Positions 1 to 7,382 of a stretch of 8,078 nt of DNA are shown in pieces. The DNA comes from Acidobacteriota bacterium (GTDB taxonomy: Bacteria > Acidobacteriota > Terriglobia > Terriglobales > Acidobacteriaceae): assembly GCA_021793595.1 (NCBI GenBank), contig JAJYSL010000197.1:1-8078 (forward strand), given 5' to 3'. The notes below the pieces were generated by a model. It was not told the DNA's origin. It saw only the letters and a list, made by a program, of their open reading frames with translations, and ran no database searches. The position numbers were made by a program, and so were the translations under genes. Positions within the stretch are counted from its first letter, which is position 1, and each line of letters starts with the position of its first letter.

Positions 1-1
1 C

Positions 2-172
2 CAACTCCGGTTGGAGGCGTACAACGTCTTCAACCACGCAAACTTCGCTCCGCCGAATTCTAACTTCAGCGCTGGTCCGCACTTCGGTCAGATTACCTCG
101 GTGATCCAGCCGGGATCCGGTGACCCTCAACCTGGTCGTGCCGTCCAGATTGCAGCCAAGCTCTACTTCTAG
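2..172 (+). CDS. TonB-dependent receptor (Oar-like), C-terminal fragment
   Basis: The frame is open from the window edge and ends with TAG at 170-172, giving the last 56 residues of a larger protein. The peptide contains EAYNVFNHANF, then FGQITS, and ends in AAKLYF. This pattern is typical of the last strands of the large carboxypeptidase-regulatory-domain TonB-dependent receptors that are numerous in Acidobacteriota. A terminal phenylalanine after alternating residues is the usual outer-membrane barrel insertion signal. Such proteins import bulky substrates through the outer membrane using TonB energy. The plug domain and most of the barrel lie outside the window, so the substrate cannot be inferred. 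The family call comes from motif recognition only. A hairpin follows 11 nt after the stop, so the receptor is probably transcribed separately from the downstream operon. Confidence 0.8.
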   Translation, partial: QLRLEAYNVFNHANFAPPNSNFSAGPHFGQITSVIQPGSGDPQPGRAVQIAAKLYF

Positions 173-183
173 AGCCGGGGGCA

Positions 184-225
184 AGCGTTCGCAAGGGATT
201 CATCTCGAATCTCTTGCGGAACGCT
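184..225 (+). terminator. Long hairpin after the receptor gene, probable terminator
   Basis: Positions 184-201 pair with 207-225 to make an 18-bp stem with one bulged G (218), one G-U pair and a 5-nt loop. It starts 11 nt after the receptor stop codon. The U-tract expected of an intrinsic terminator is poor (CAAGGACTCTTTCG), so it may instead protect the 3' end of the mRNA or terminate weakly. Confidence 0.6.
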
Positions 226-374
226 CAAGGACTCTTTCGTCGTGCAGAGCACCACGCGTTGCTTCTAATTTGTCCGACTATTTTTTAAAATCATGCGTCT
301 ATTTCCTGTCTCAAAATCGTCACTCTACGCAGCGACTTCCATGCTTGCCGTTTTTTTTCAGGTGTCATGTTTTT

Positions 375-380
375 GGAGGA
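375..380 (+). promoter_or_regulatory. Ribosome binding site of the M28 peptidase gene
   Basis: GGAGGA lies 8 nt before ATG 389. It is the strongest Shine-Dalgarno in the area and decides the start. The in-frame ATG at 293 has no such site and would put an extra hydrophobic stretch before the evident signal peptide. The 226-374 interval is otherwise AT-rich with a T8 run at about 352-359; I see no convincing -35/-10 pair in it. Confidence 0.75.
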
Positions 381-388
381 GTAACCCA

Positions 389-2182
389 ATGGGAAAAACA
401 CGCACTCGCGCACGCGCCTGGATGTCGGCGCTGCTTCTCGTCAGCCTACCTTTGGCAGCGCAGGACACTCATCAGAAATCAACGCAGGTTGCTCACGGCT
501 CGCAGCCCGCGACGGTTGCGATCTCGCAGACGGAACAGTCTGCGACAGAAAAGATCGACCTTGATATGTACCAGCGCATCATGGACGAGGGGTTCAACCA
601 CTCGCACATTATGGGCTACGCCAGTGCGCTGGCCGATGATATCGGCCCGCGACTGACCGGTTCCCCAAATATGGCGAAGGCCAACAAGTGGACGCAGGAC
701 CAATTCACGGCCATGGGCTGCGTGAATGCTCATTTGGAATCCTGGGGCGAGTTTGGTATGGGCTGGCAGCAATTGAATACCTGGGTCAGAATGGTCTCGC
801 CCGATACGGCAGTCTTCATCGCGCAGGCCACGCCGTGGTCGCCTTCCACCAACGGTCCGGTGACTGGGGATGCTGTCTGGGTCAACATTCAGGATGAGAA
901 GGATTTCGCCCGGTATAAAGGTAAGCTGGCCGGGAAGATCGTGCTGTTCGGGCCGGTGCGCGCCGTGCCGCCGGTAGACGGACCGCTTTTCACGCGCTTC
1001 AGCCAGCAGCAACTGGATGCACTGGCCGAATATCCTGCCCCGAAGGGCCAGGCATCCGATCTCAGGGAGCGTATTCAGGCGTCGATGAAGCGTCGCGAGC
1101 TGATCGACAAAGTTGCGCAATTTTTTGCGGATGAACACGTAGCAGGTGTTGTAGTGCCCAGCCGTGGTGCTCCAGACGGTGGTGGTTCCGGCGGGACGTT
1201 CTTCGACGATAACGGCGCGGCCTTGGGCACCCAGCCCTATAACGCCGACCATCGCGTGAAGGTGCCAGTCGTTGTAATGGCCATTGAGCACTACGGACGT
1301 ATGTACCGCTTGCTGAAGGCAAACGTCCCCGTCAGCGTCCAGATGGATGTGGAGACGAAGTTCACCGGCGACCACGAACAGGGTTACGACACGATTGCAG
1401 AAATTCCCGGCACCGACCCATATCTGAAAGACCAGGTCGTCATGGTTGGCGGACATCTCGATAGTTGGATCTCCGGCACCGGGGCTACGGACAATGGGGC
1501 TGGAACTGTGGTGGCGATGGAAGTCATGCGCATTCTTACGGCCCTGCATGTGCAGCCGCGCCGCACCATCCGGGTGGCGTTGTGGAGCGGCGAGGAGGAA
1601 GGACTGGACGGCTCGCGCGGTTATGTCAAGAACCACTTTGGCAGTTATCCCGTCTCCACGGCTCCGGATCAAATGAAACTTCCGGGATGGCTGCGCAAAC
1701 CGGTAGGGCCGCTTACGATCAAGCCAGAGCAAAAGTTGGTCTCTGCCTATTTCAATCTGGACAACGGTGGCGGGCGCATTCGCGGCGTCTATTTACAGGA
1801 GAATGCCGCAGTCGCGCCGATTTTTGCGCAGTGGATAGCTCCGCTCAAGACCCTGGGTGTGACCACGCTGACATTGCGCAACACCGCAAGTACGGACCAT
1901 GTGGCTTTTGACGCGGTTGGCATTCCGGGCTTCCAGTTCATTCAGGATCCTCTCGATTACAAGACGCGGACCCACCACTCGAACATGGATGTGTATGAAG
2001 AACTCCAGCCCGGGGACCTTCAACAGGCCGCTGTGGTCGAGGCGATCTTTGTCTACAACGCCGCCATGCGCGACAAGATGCTGCCGCGCAAGCCACTGTC
2101 CGAGCCGAAGGCAATGATCGATTTGAGCGAGCCAAAGCAACAGCCGGGCATCTTCCCGGACGCGGTACAACCGGCGCAATGA
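389..2182 (+). CDS. Secreted M28-family metallopeptidase with PA domain, carboxypeptidase Q-like
   Basis: The 597-residue protein begins with an Arg-rich n-region and a hydrophobic core ending LPLAAQ (residues 1-25), a Sec signal peptide. A protease-associated (PA) domain occupies roughly residues 159-324. The catalytic domain follows with all M28 metal and catalytic positions visible: His356 in GGHLDS, Asp368 in TDNGAG, Glu402 (general base) and Glu403 (zinc ligand) in SGEEEG, Asp458 in NLDNGG, and His530 in THHSNMD. The enzyme should be a di-zinc aminopeptidase or dipeptidase acting in the periplasm or outside. The PA-insert layout and GGHLDSW motif recall carboxypeptidase Q (plasma glutamate carboxypeptidase), which cleaves dipeptides despite its name. 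The exact substrate is inference. The start was chosen from the GGAGGA site. Its stop lies 23 nt before the next gene, and it is the probable first gene of a four-gene operon. Confidence 0.9.
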   Translation: MGKTRTRARAWMSALLLVSLPLAAQDTHQKSTQVAHGSQPATVAISQTEQSATEKIDLDMYQRIMDEGFNHSHIMGYASALADDIGPRLTGSPNMAKANKWTQDQFTAMGCVNAHLESWGEFGMGWQQLNTWVRMVSPDTAVFIAQATPWSPSTNGPVTGDAVWVNIQDEKDFARYKGKLAGKIVLFGPVRAVPPVDGPLFTRFSQQQLDALAEYPAPKGQASDLRERIQASMKRRELIDKVAQFFADEHVAGVVVPSRGAPDGGGSGGTFFDDNGAALGTQPYNADHRVKVPVVVMAIEHYGRMYRLLKANVPVSVQMDVETKFTGDHEQGYDTIAEIPGTDPYLKDQVVMVGGHLDSWISGTGATDNGAGTVVAMEVMRILTALHVQPRRTIRVALWSGEEEGLDGSRGYVKNHFGSYPVSTAPDQMKLPGWLRKPVGPLTIKPEQKLVSAYFNLDNGGGRIRGVYLQENAAVAPIFAQWIAPLKTLGVTTLTLRNTASTDHVAFDAVGIPGFQFIQDPLDYKTRTHHSNMDVYEELQPGDLQQAAVVEAIFVYNAAMRDKMLPRKPLSEPKAMIDLSEPKQQPGIFPDAVQPAQ

Positions 2183-2196
2183 CGCCTTCTCGCAAC

Positions 2197-2200
2197 GGAG
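2197..2200 (+). promoter_or_regulatory. Ribosome binding site of the beta-propeller gene
   Basis: GGAG lies 5 nt before ATG 2206. The in-frame ATG at 2179 overlaps the peptidase stop as ATGA and is possible through translational coupling, but it would prefix nine residues to a good signal peptide. The 2206 start is preferred. Confidence 0.6.
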
Positions 2201-2205
2201 AAACC

Positions 2206-3495
2206 ATGAGATTGTTCTACAGTTCAAGATGCAACCTGCGATCGCTTCACTCTCTCGTTTTGCTTCTTGGACTTTTTCATTACGCAAACGCACAGGCTCC
2301 GGCAGCACGTATCGCCACCTATCCCACCCTTGGGAATCCCACCGCTGCGTTAGCGACCCCGGATTCCCAGTACATCTTTGTCACTGTGACCAATGTAGGC
2401 GGACCCAACTACTCCACCCCAGATTCGGAGGCGGGCAAAAGGCATGGTGTTGTTTCCGGCCTTCAGATTTTCCGCAATACGGGTGGCAAGCTACAGTCTG
2501 TCGGCCTTGTTCGGCTCGGCAGCAAGGGTGCCAATGGCATCACCCTTCTTCCCGACGGAAAGACTTTTGTCGTCGGCGTAGGAGATGCTGGCGTGGCCTT
2601 TGTTGATATTCAGGATGCCATCCATGGCACGGCCAAACCTTATTTCGCTCCCCAGGGCAAAAGTGCGGGTACGTATGATGTGGTCTCCACCCCGGATGGG
2701 AAATATCTTTTCTCCGCCAATGAGTATGGGCACTTCCAAGGGCAACGAGGCAATGTCGGGATCCTCACGGTGCACTACGATGCCGCTGGACGCGTCACCC
2801 ATGCGCAGACCATTGGGCATATCCCGGCGGGGAACAAGGTTCCAAGCCTTACGATCTCCCCCGATGGCACCCGACTCTATGTCGCGAGGGAGATATTTCC
2901 CCCCAAGGGCGTGTCCCACTTTTTTGGCCAGAGCAATCCCATGCTGACTAAGAAAGACTGCGTGCAGCGAATTGGAACCCCGCCGCGCCCGAACGGCCTT
3001 ATTACTGTAGTTGACGTGAAGCGGGCCATCGCTGCCGGCTCGGGCCAGAGCGCCATCATTTCCGAGGTAGCTGCGGGATGCTCTCCGGTGCGCGTGATTG
3101 AGACTAAAGATGCGTCTACCCTCTTTGTCTCCGCGCGCGGTGACAACAGAATCCTCACCTTTAGTCCACATTTGCTCGATTCTGACCCGGAGCACGCCTT
3201 TCTGCGTGGATTCTCTTCCGGCGGCGTGGCCCCCGTAGGCATTCGTCTCTTCTCAGACGAAAGTCGGCTTCTTGTAGCGAACTCCAACCGCTTCGTAGAC
3301 AGCAACGGAGGGGTCGCCGTCCTCGACGTCTCCCGACCGGAACAGCCTGGCATCGTCGAAACCATACCTGCCGGGGAGTTTCCCAGAAACGTCAACCTGT
3401 CTCCTGACGGACGATCGCTCTACCTTACCGACTATACTTCTCGCACTTTGGAGGTGATCGCCGTGTCACCTTCTCCCAATCGTGTGGAGAGATAG
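2206..3495 (+). CDS. Secreted seven-bladed YVTN-type beta-propeller protein
   Basis: The 429-residue product has a signal peptide (residues 1-29, hydrophobic LVLLLGLF, cleavage likely after ANA). The rest carries seven repeats of the YVTN/lactonase-like pattern, a Pro-Asp-Gly-type turn followed by a short hydrophobic strand. They lie near residues 49 (TPDSQYIFV), 115 (LPDGKTFVV), 162 (TPDGKYLFS), 219 (SPDGTRLYV), 301 (KDASTLFVS), 350 (SDESRLLVA) and 399 (SPDGRSLYL). This accounts for one complete propeller and no extra domain. Two cysteines in the mature part (252 and 292) could form a disulfide. Members of this fold bind ligands, scaffold partners or occasionally act as lactonases; I see no diagnostic catalytic set. 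It sits 23 nt after the M28 gene and 67 nt before the esterase, so it may be an accessory protein of these exported enzymes. That role is inference. Confidence 0.85.
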   Translation: MRLFYSSRCNLRSLHSLVLLLGLFHYANAQAPAARIATYPTLGNPTAALATPDSQYIFVTVTNVGGPNYSTPDSEAGKRHGVVSGLQIFRNTGGKLQSVGLVRLGSKGANGITLLPDGKTFVVGVGDAGVAFVDIQDAIHGTAKPYFAPQGKSAGTYDVVSTPDGKYLFSANEYGHFQGQRGNVGILTVHYDAAGRVTHAQTIGHIPAGNKVPSLTISPDGTRLYVAREIFPPKGVSHFFGQSNPMLTKKDCVQRIGTPPRPNGLITVVDVKRAIAAGSGQSAIISEVAAGCSPVRVIETKDASTLFVSARGDNRILTFSPHLLDSDPEHAFLRGFSSGGVAPVGIRLFSDESRLLVANSNRFVDSNGGVAVLDVSRPEQPGIVETIPAGEFPRNVNLSPDGRSLYLTDYTSRTLEVIAVSPSPNRVER

Positions 3496-3552
3496 CCACG
3501 TGCATGAATACCGTGCTTTTGCATTTACCCGGAATTTTCTCCCCTGGTCCTC

Positions 3553-3556
3553 GGAG
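3553..3556 (+). promoter_or_regulatory. Ribosome binding site of the esterase gene
   Basis: GGAG lies 6 nt before ATG 3563. The reading frame stays open upstream to a GTG at 3482 inside the propeller gene, but that start has no clear site and would bury the signal peptide 27 residues inside the protein. Confidence 0.6.
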
Positions 3557-3562
3557 CGCAAA

Positions 3563-4750
3563 ATGAGATGCCGACATCGGTTTGCCCTGTATCTTCGCCG
3601 TCTTTGTTATCATCTACCGGTTTGTCTGGTCATGATCGCAGCTCCCCTGTTTGGCCAGCGGCCAGAGCTGCCGCAATCCCCCCAGGTACAGCCCGATGGT
3701 CGCGTTACTTTCCGCTTCCTCGATCCAGGGGCAAAGCAAGTCCAACTCGTCCTGGAAGGCACGCCCGGAACTCAGTCGATGGAGAAAACCAGCGATGGGG
3801 TGTGGAGCATTACGGTTGGCCCGCTGGAGCCGGAGTACTACGGCTATGTGTTCCGCGCTGACGGCGTTCCGCTGCTTGATCCTTCCAATCCGAAGATCGA
3901 GCCGAACCTGTTGCAGCTGCGAAACGTTCTGCATGTGCCCGGCAAGATTCCCGAACCGTGGGAGGAGCAGGATGTGCCACACGGAATTGTGCATCATCAT
4001 TTCTATAAATCCGGCATCATCGGCGACCAGCGGGATTTCCTCGTGTACACGCCGCCCGGTTACGATCCGAGAGGCCGCAAGCGCTATCCCGTGCTCTATC
4101 TGCTGCACGGATTCGCCTTCAACGCGAGCAGTTGGACCCTGGTAGGCAGGGCCAACTTCATCCTTGACAACCTGATCGCGCAGGGCAAGGCCAGACCCAT
4201 GATCGTTGTTATGCCGTTCGGGGATGGCGTGCCGGAGATCGTCTCCGAAAATGGGCCTGCCCTTCGTGGCCCTGCCCTTTGGCAGCGCAACTACGACCTT
4301 TTCACCCAGAGCTTGCTGAAGGAGGTGATACCGCAGGTTGAATCGATGTATCTTGTCTTGCAAGACCGCAAGGACCGCGCAATCGCCGGCCAGTCCATGG
4401 GCGGTGCCGAGACGCTTTTGACTGGGCTGAATCATCTCAACACCTTCGGCTGGGTCGGCGCCTTCAGTCCCGGCGGGGTGCGCCCGAACTATGCCGCGGA
4501 ATTTCCTTTGCTCGTACAAGGGGCGAGTGCAAAAGAGAGCAGCTCCGGAACAAGCGCCGCTCCTCTGCACCTGCTGTGGATCTCCTGCGGAACCGAGGAT
4601 GGCCTCATTGCAAGTAACCGAAGGCTGGTCGCCTGGATCAAATCGCAACACGTTCCCGTCATGTCGATCGAAACGCCAGGAATGCACACCTGGATGGTAT
4701 GGCGCAATAATCTGGTGCATTTTGCTCCATTGCTGTTTCAATCAAAATAG
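3563..4750 (+). CDS. Secreted esterase, E-set domain plus esterase-D-like alpha/beta hydrolase
   Basis: The 395-residue protein starts with a basic n-region and a hydrophobic segment ending IAAPLFGQ (about residues 1-32), a likely signal peptide. Residues about 40-127 match the immunoglobulin-like E-set (CBM48-like) domain placed in front of many carbohydrate esterases: PDGRVTFRF, then YYGYVFRADG and LLDPSNP. Residues 137-395 are an esterase-D-type alpha/beta hydrolase with YTPPGYDP, LYLLHGF, nucleophile Ser278 in GQSMGG, acid Asp346 in GTEDGL and base His375 in PGMHTW. The layout is that of the feruloyl esterase domain of xylanase Z and of enterochelin-esterase-like proteins. It should therefore cleave an ester on a plant polysaccharide, phenolic or siderophore-like substrate in the periplasm or outside. 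Substrate choice among these cannot be decided from sequence. It is followed 28 nt later by the nitrilase gene. Confidence 0.88.
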   Translation: MRCRHRFALYLRRLCYHLPVCLVMIAAPLFGQRPELPQSPQVQPDGRVTFRFLDPGAKQVQLVLEGTPGTQSMEKTSDGVWSITVGPLEPEYYGYVFRADGVPLLDPSNPKIEPNLLQLRNVLHVPGKIPEPWEEQDVPHGIVHHHFYKSGIIGDQRDFLVYTPPGYDPRGRKRYPVLYLLHGFAFNASSWTLVGRANFILDNLIAQGKARPMIVVMPFGDGVPEIVSENGPALRGPALWQRNYDLFTQSLLKEVIPQVESMYLVLQDRKDRAIAGQSMGGAETLLTGLNHLNTFGWVGAFSPGGVRPNYAAEFPLLVQGASAKESSSGTSAAPLHLLWISCGTEDGLIASNRRLVAWIKSQHVPVMSIETPGMHTWMVWRNNLVHFAPLLFQSK

Positions 4751-4767
4751 CCGACGGGAGAACAAGG

Positions 4768-4791
4768 ATGGAGCCAAGGTGGACAAAGTAA
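4768..4791 (+). other. Seven-codon mini-ORF overlapping the nitrilase start
   Basis: ATG 4768 opens a frame reading MEPRWTK and stopping with TAA at 4789-4791. GGGAG at 4756-4760 lies 7 nt upstream, a better site than the one serving the GTG start of the nitrilase at 4779, which is inside this mini-ORF in another frame. It could couple or tune nitrilase translation, or it could be chance. Confidence 0.3.
4770..4773 (+). promoter_or_regulatory. Ribosome binding site of the nitrilase gene (GTG start)
   Basis: GGAG lies 5 nt before GTG 4779. No ATG in the nitrilase frame lies near the conserved beginning (DKVIAAVVQA), so GTG is the best-supported start. The much longer upstream open frame, back to 4491, runs inside the esterase gene and is not coding. 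Confidence 0.6.
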
Positions 4792-5717
4792 TCGCCGCAG
4801 TCGTACAGGCTGGCACGCCTGTTTTCGACACCAAGCGGACACTGGAAAAGATCGAGGCCTATTGCCAGGAGGCCGCAAGCGCCGGAGCAAAGCTGGTCGT
4901 CTTTCCGGAAGCATTTCTGGGAGGCTACCCTAAGGGGCTTGGTTTCGGCGCTCACGTGGGGTCGCGGTCCGAGGAAGGACGCGAAGAGTTTCGCCGCTAC
5001 TACGAAGCAGCGATTCCGCTGGCTGGAGATGAAATCGTCCAGGTGGGCAATGTAGCCGCTCGGCATGGCATCGAACTGGTTCTGGGCATAATCGAAAAGG
5101 CCGGTGGGACTCTGTATTGCACGGCCTTGTTCTTCGGCGCCGATGGCAGCTTGCGAGGAAAGCACAGAAAATTGATGCCTACCGGCTCCGAACGGCTCAT
5201 CTGGGGGACCGGAGACGGTTCTACGCTACCCGCCATCCAAACGCCTTTTGGGACCATAGGAGCGGCCATCTGCTGGGAGAATTACATGCCTTTGTTTCGC
5301 ACCGCCATGTACGCAAAGGGTGTGAATCTGTGGTGTGCTCCTACGGTGGACGACAGAGACCGCTGGCAAGCGACTATGCAACATATCGCGGTGGAAGGAC
5401 GATGCTTTGTTTTGAGCGCCTGCCAATACCTGCTTCGCTCCGACTGCCCAGAGGACTATCGCGCCATCCAGGGCAATGATCCGGCCACAGTGTTGATCAA
5501 GGGCGGCAGCGTGATCGTGTCACCGATGGGAACGGTGCTGGCCGGTCCCCTGCGGGATGGTGAAGGCGTGCTGACCGCGGAATTGGATCTGAAGGAAGTT
5601 GTGCGTGGGAAGTACGATTTCGATGCTGTCGGCCATTACGCTCGTGCCGACGTGTTCCGCCTACTAGTCGATGAAAATCCCAAACAGGCCGTCACCTTCG
5701 AGAAGAATCCTCTCTGA
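4779..5717 (+). CDS. Nitrilase, plant NIT-like branch of the carbon-nitrogen hydrolase superfamily
   Basis: The 312-residue protein begins directly with the first core strand (KVIAAVVQA) and has no signal peptide, so it is cytoplasmic. The catalytic triad is complete: Glu44 in VVFPEAFLGG, Lys131 in GKHRKLMPT, and Cys165 in AAICWENYMP. The CWE sequence after the nucleophile marks true nitrilases (nitrile to carboxylic acid plus ammonia) rather than amidases. Stretches such as GGYPKG, EEGREEFRRYY, LYCTALFF, GSVIVSP and VGHYARADVF closely recall plant NIT1-NIT4 enzymes. NIT4 acts on beta-cyano-L-alanine, and a Pseudomonas nitrilase (PinA) does likewise. This comparison is from memory. There is no extended C-terminal tail. 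As the last gene of the operon it is the only product predicted to stay inside the cell, so its substrate would have to be imported or made internally. The stop codon lies inside the terminator hairpin. Confidence 0.92.
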   Translation: MDKVIAAVVQAGTPVFDTKRTLEKIEAYCQEAASAGAKLVVFPEAFLGGYPKGLGFGAHVGSRSEEGREEFRRYYEAAIPLAGDEIVQVGNVAARHGIELVLGIIEKAGGTLYCTALFFGADGSLRGKHRKLMPTGSERLIWGTGDGSTLPAIQTPFGTIGAAICWENYMPLFRTAMYAKGVNLWCAPTVDDRDRWQATMQHIAVEGRCFVLSACQYLLRSDCPEDYRAIQGNDPATVLIKGGSVIVSPMGTVLAGPLRDGEGVLTAELDLKEVVRGKYDFDAVGHYARADVFRLLVDENPKQAVTFEKNPL

Positions 5718-5743
5718 GGGGCCAGTCGAGGATTCTCCCCTTT
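5704..5743 (+). terminator. Intrinsic terminator of the four-gene operon
   Basis: AGAATCCTC (5704-5712) pairs perfectly with GAGGATTCT (5728-5736). CTG/CAG (5714-5716 with 5723-5725) can extend the stem inside the loop. CCCCTTT follows. The nitrilase TGA (5715-5717) lies in the loop region. The other strand lacks a U-run after the stem, so it should act mainly on the plus-strand operon. Confidence 0.6.
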
Positions 5744-5777
5744 GATTCAAACTCCCTCGGTACACGAGCGCGCGTGG

Positions 5778-7334
5778 TTATTGCGTCACGGCAGCGGAGT
5801 AGAACTGCGCTAGATCTCCCTTCAATTGCTTCAGAGCGTCTACATTCAGATAAATCATATGGCCGGAGGGATAGTAGCCGAACCGGATGTTCTTGCGCAG
5901 GGTGGGATCCAGTTCCATGTGGGCAATGTCGTACTCAGTCTGAAAGAATGGCGTTGCCAGGTCAAAATAACCATTGGCGGAGAAAAGCTTCAAATGCGGA
6001 TTCTGCCGCATGGCCGCTCCTAAGTCCAGAGCTACGTCGGGCACTAGCTCGCGCCCGTTGCCGTCCGGCGGCGTATGCTTCCAGTCCCATTGAAAGTCGG
6101 GGCCGTGCGCCGTCACATGGTAAGTATCGTCCGTGGTGTATTTCAGTTCATCCGCCAGGTAGCTCTGAAAGGCGGCGACAAACGCCCCGGTGATCCCCGT
6201 GCTCGATGGATCGTAGGTGGGCACCTCGCTCGCCGCATCCATATCGATACCTTCAAAGCGAGCGTCATAACGGCCCAGCGTGCGTCGTTCGTCGCGCATC
6301 AGTTCCTTGCGAAAATCCGACGCTGGAACGCGCAGGTTCGATTCTTTCAGATACTGCACGCTCAACCCCGTCATTTCGTTTAGTTTCTGAGCGACCTGAT
6401 CCTCTTCTGCAGCGCTCAGATTTTGCCCTTGCGCCAAAGCTTCGGCATAAGGCCCGCGAGCATAGATGCGGACTTGCGCCAGAAAAGATTTCAGGTCGGA
6501 CGGTTTATTGGCCAATTTATCGTGATACCAGGCAATCGCAGCGTAGGACGGCAAGCCGTTGATGTACTCATCGTCGAGGCCGGGCGCGTGCCCATTGTGG
6601 TTCAGGTTCGACGACACCAGGACCACGCCGTTGAGTGCAATTCCGCTTTTCTCCAGCGAATAGGACAACGCCGCCGAGCGCGTCGCGCCATAGGACTCGC
6701 CGATCAGAAACTTCGGCGAATTCCATCGCTGGTTCACGGTAATGTATCGTGCGATGAAACGATTGAAGGCCAGCACATCCTGATCGACGCCCAGAAACTC
6801 CTTGAGCGTTCCCATGGCGACGGGCCTGGAAAACCCTGTTCCCATGGCGTCGATAAATACCAGGTCCGTTTTGTCGAGCAGACTGTATGGATTCGGCACC
6901 AGATGGTAAGGTGCGGGCGAAGTTGCCTGAGGGCTGTCCGTTTCAATGCGCACTGGTCCAAACGATCCCATGTGCAGCCACATACTGGATGACCCCGGAC
7001 CGCCGTTATACAGGAAGGTTACCGGACGCGCCTTCGGCACTGCGTCATCCTGGGTATAGGCGACATAAAAGAAGCTGCCGTATGGCTTGTCGTGCGCATC
7101 GCGAACAATCAGGGTGCCCGCCGTGGCAGTGTAATGAATGGTCTGGCCATTCAGCTCCAGCGTGTGACGCGTCACCGAGCTCCGCTCTGGCGGTAAAGGC
7201 GCAGGTTTGCTGGAGTCGGCAGAGGGCGGTGCATTTTTGGCCGCATCGGATTTGCCATTCTGTGCCATGCCGACGATGCCCGCTAACAGAACGGACAGAC
7301 ATACGAAAGCAAAATATCTGGACTTCACTGGCAT
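5778..7334 (-). CDS. Secreted S10-family serine carboxypeptidase-like peptidase
   Basis: The 518-residue protein has a signal peptide (residues 1-24, ending VGMAQ) and then a Pro/Ser/Lys-rich linker (about 27-50) before the catalytic domain. The S10 signature is complete: NGGPGSSS (110-117, oxyanion region), nucleophile Ser214 in GESYGA, Asp458 in ANGYFDL, and His492 in YPSGHMIYL. Length and architecture match the long bacterial S10 proteins annotated as peptidase S10. Known S10 enzymes remove C-terminal residues at acidic pH, which would suit an acidophilic soil bacterium. Some family members are acyltransferases, so the reaction is inferred. The ATG at 7334 follows GGAGG with a long 12-nt spacer; no better in-frame start is visible. 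It is a single gene convergent with the operon, separated from the nitrilase by 60 nt, and shares the theme of exported peptide breakdown with the M28 enzyme. Confidence 0.92.
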   Translation of the reverse strand: MPVKSRYFAFVCLSVLLAGIVGMAQNGKSDAAKNAPPSADSSKPAPLPPERSSVTRHTLELNGQTIHYTATAGTLIVRDAHDKPYGSFFYVAYTQDDAVPKARPVTFLYNGGPGSSSMWLHMGSFGPVRIETDSPQATSPAPYHLVPNPYSLLDKTDLVFIDAMGTGFSRPVAMGTLKEFLGVDQDVLAFNRFIARYITVNQRWNSPKFLIGESYGATRSAALSYSLEKSGIALNGVVLVSSNLNHNGHAPGLDDEYINGLPSYAAIAWYHDKLANKPSDLKSFLAQVRIYARGPYAEALAQGQNLSAAEEDQVAQKLNEMTGLSVQYLKESNLRVPASDFRKELMRDERRTLGRYDARFEGIDMDAASEVPTYDPSSTGITGAFVAAFQSYLADELKYTTDDTYHVTAHGPDFQWDWKHTPPDGNGRELVPDVALDLGAAMRQNPHLKLFSANGYFDLATPFFQTEYDIAHMELDPTLRKNIRFGYYPSGHMIYLNVDALKQLKGDLAQFYSAAVTQ

Positions 7335-7382
7335 TTTGGTTCATGGCCTCCAAAGGAATTTATCGCTCTGACGAATTATGAA

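Noticed and set aside
259..291. Possible sigma-70 promoter before the operon (TTGCTT or TTGTCC with TTAAAA/TAAAAT)
   Set aside because: The spacings are about 10 or 20 nt instead of 16-18, so the match is not credible. The operon promoter probably lies in 226-374 but cannot be placed.
293..388. Upstream ATG 293 giving a 32-residue N-terminal extension of the M28 peptidase
   Set aside because: There is no Shine-Dalgarno before 293, while GGAGGA precedes ATG 389 and the signal peptide begins there.
479..1732. Long minus-strand open frame (417 codons) antisense to the M28 gene
   Set aside because: The opposite strand encodes a complete M28 enzyme with all active-site motifs. The antisense translation has no recognisable domain and is rich in His and Arg, as expected of a codon-bias shadow.
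3614..4741. Long minus-strand open frame (375 codons) antisense to the esterase
   Set aside because: It mirrors the esterase gene exactly, shows no family motif and has no plausible ribosome binding site. It is a shadow of a GC-biased gene.
4491..4778. Upstream extension of the nitrilase frame through the end of the esterase gene
   Set aside because: The extension is out of frame within a clear esterase coding region, and nitrilase homology begins only at DKVIAAVVQA after GTG 4779.
5744..5777. CACG/CGTG mini-hairpin as terminator of the S10 gene
   Set aside because: Only four base pairs can form and no U-run follows on the minus strand, so it does not support a terminator call.
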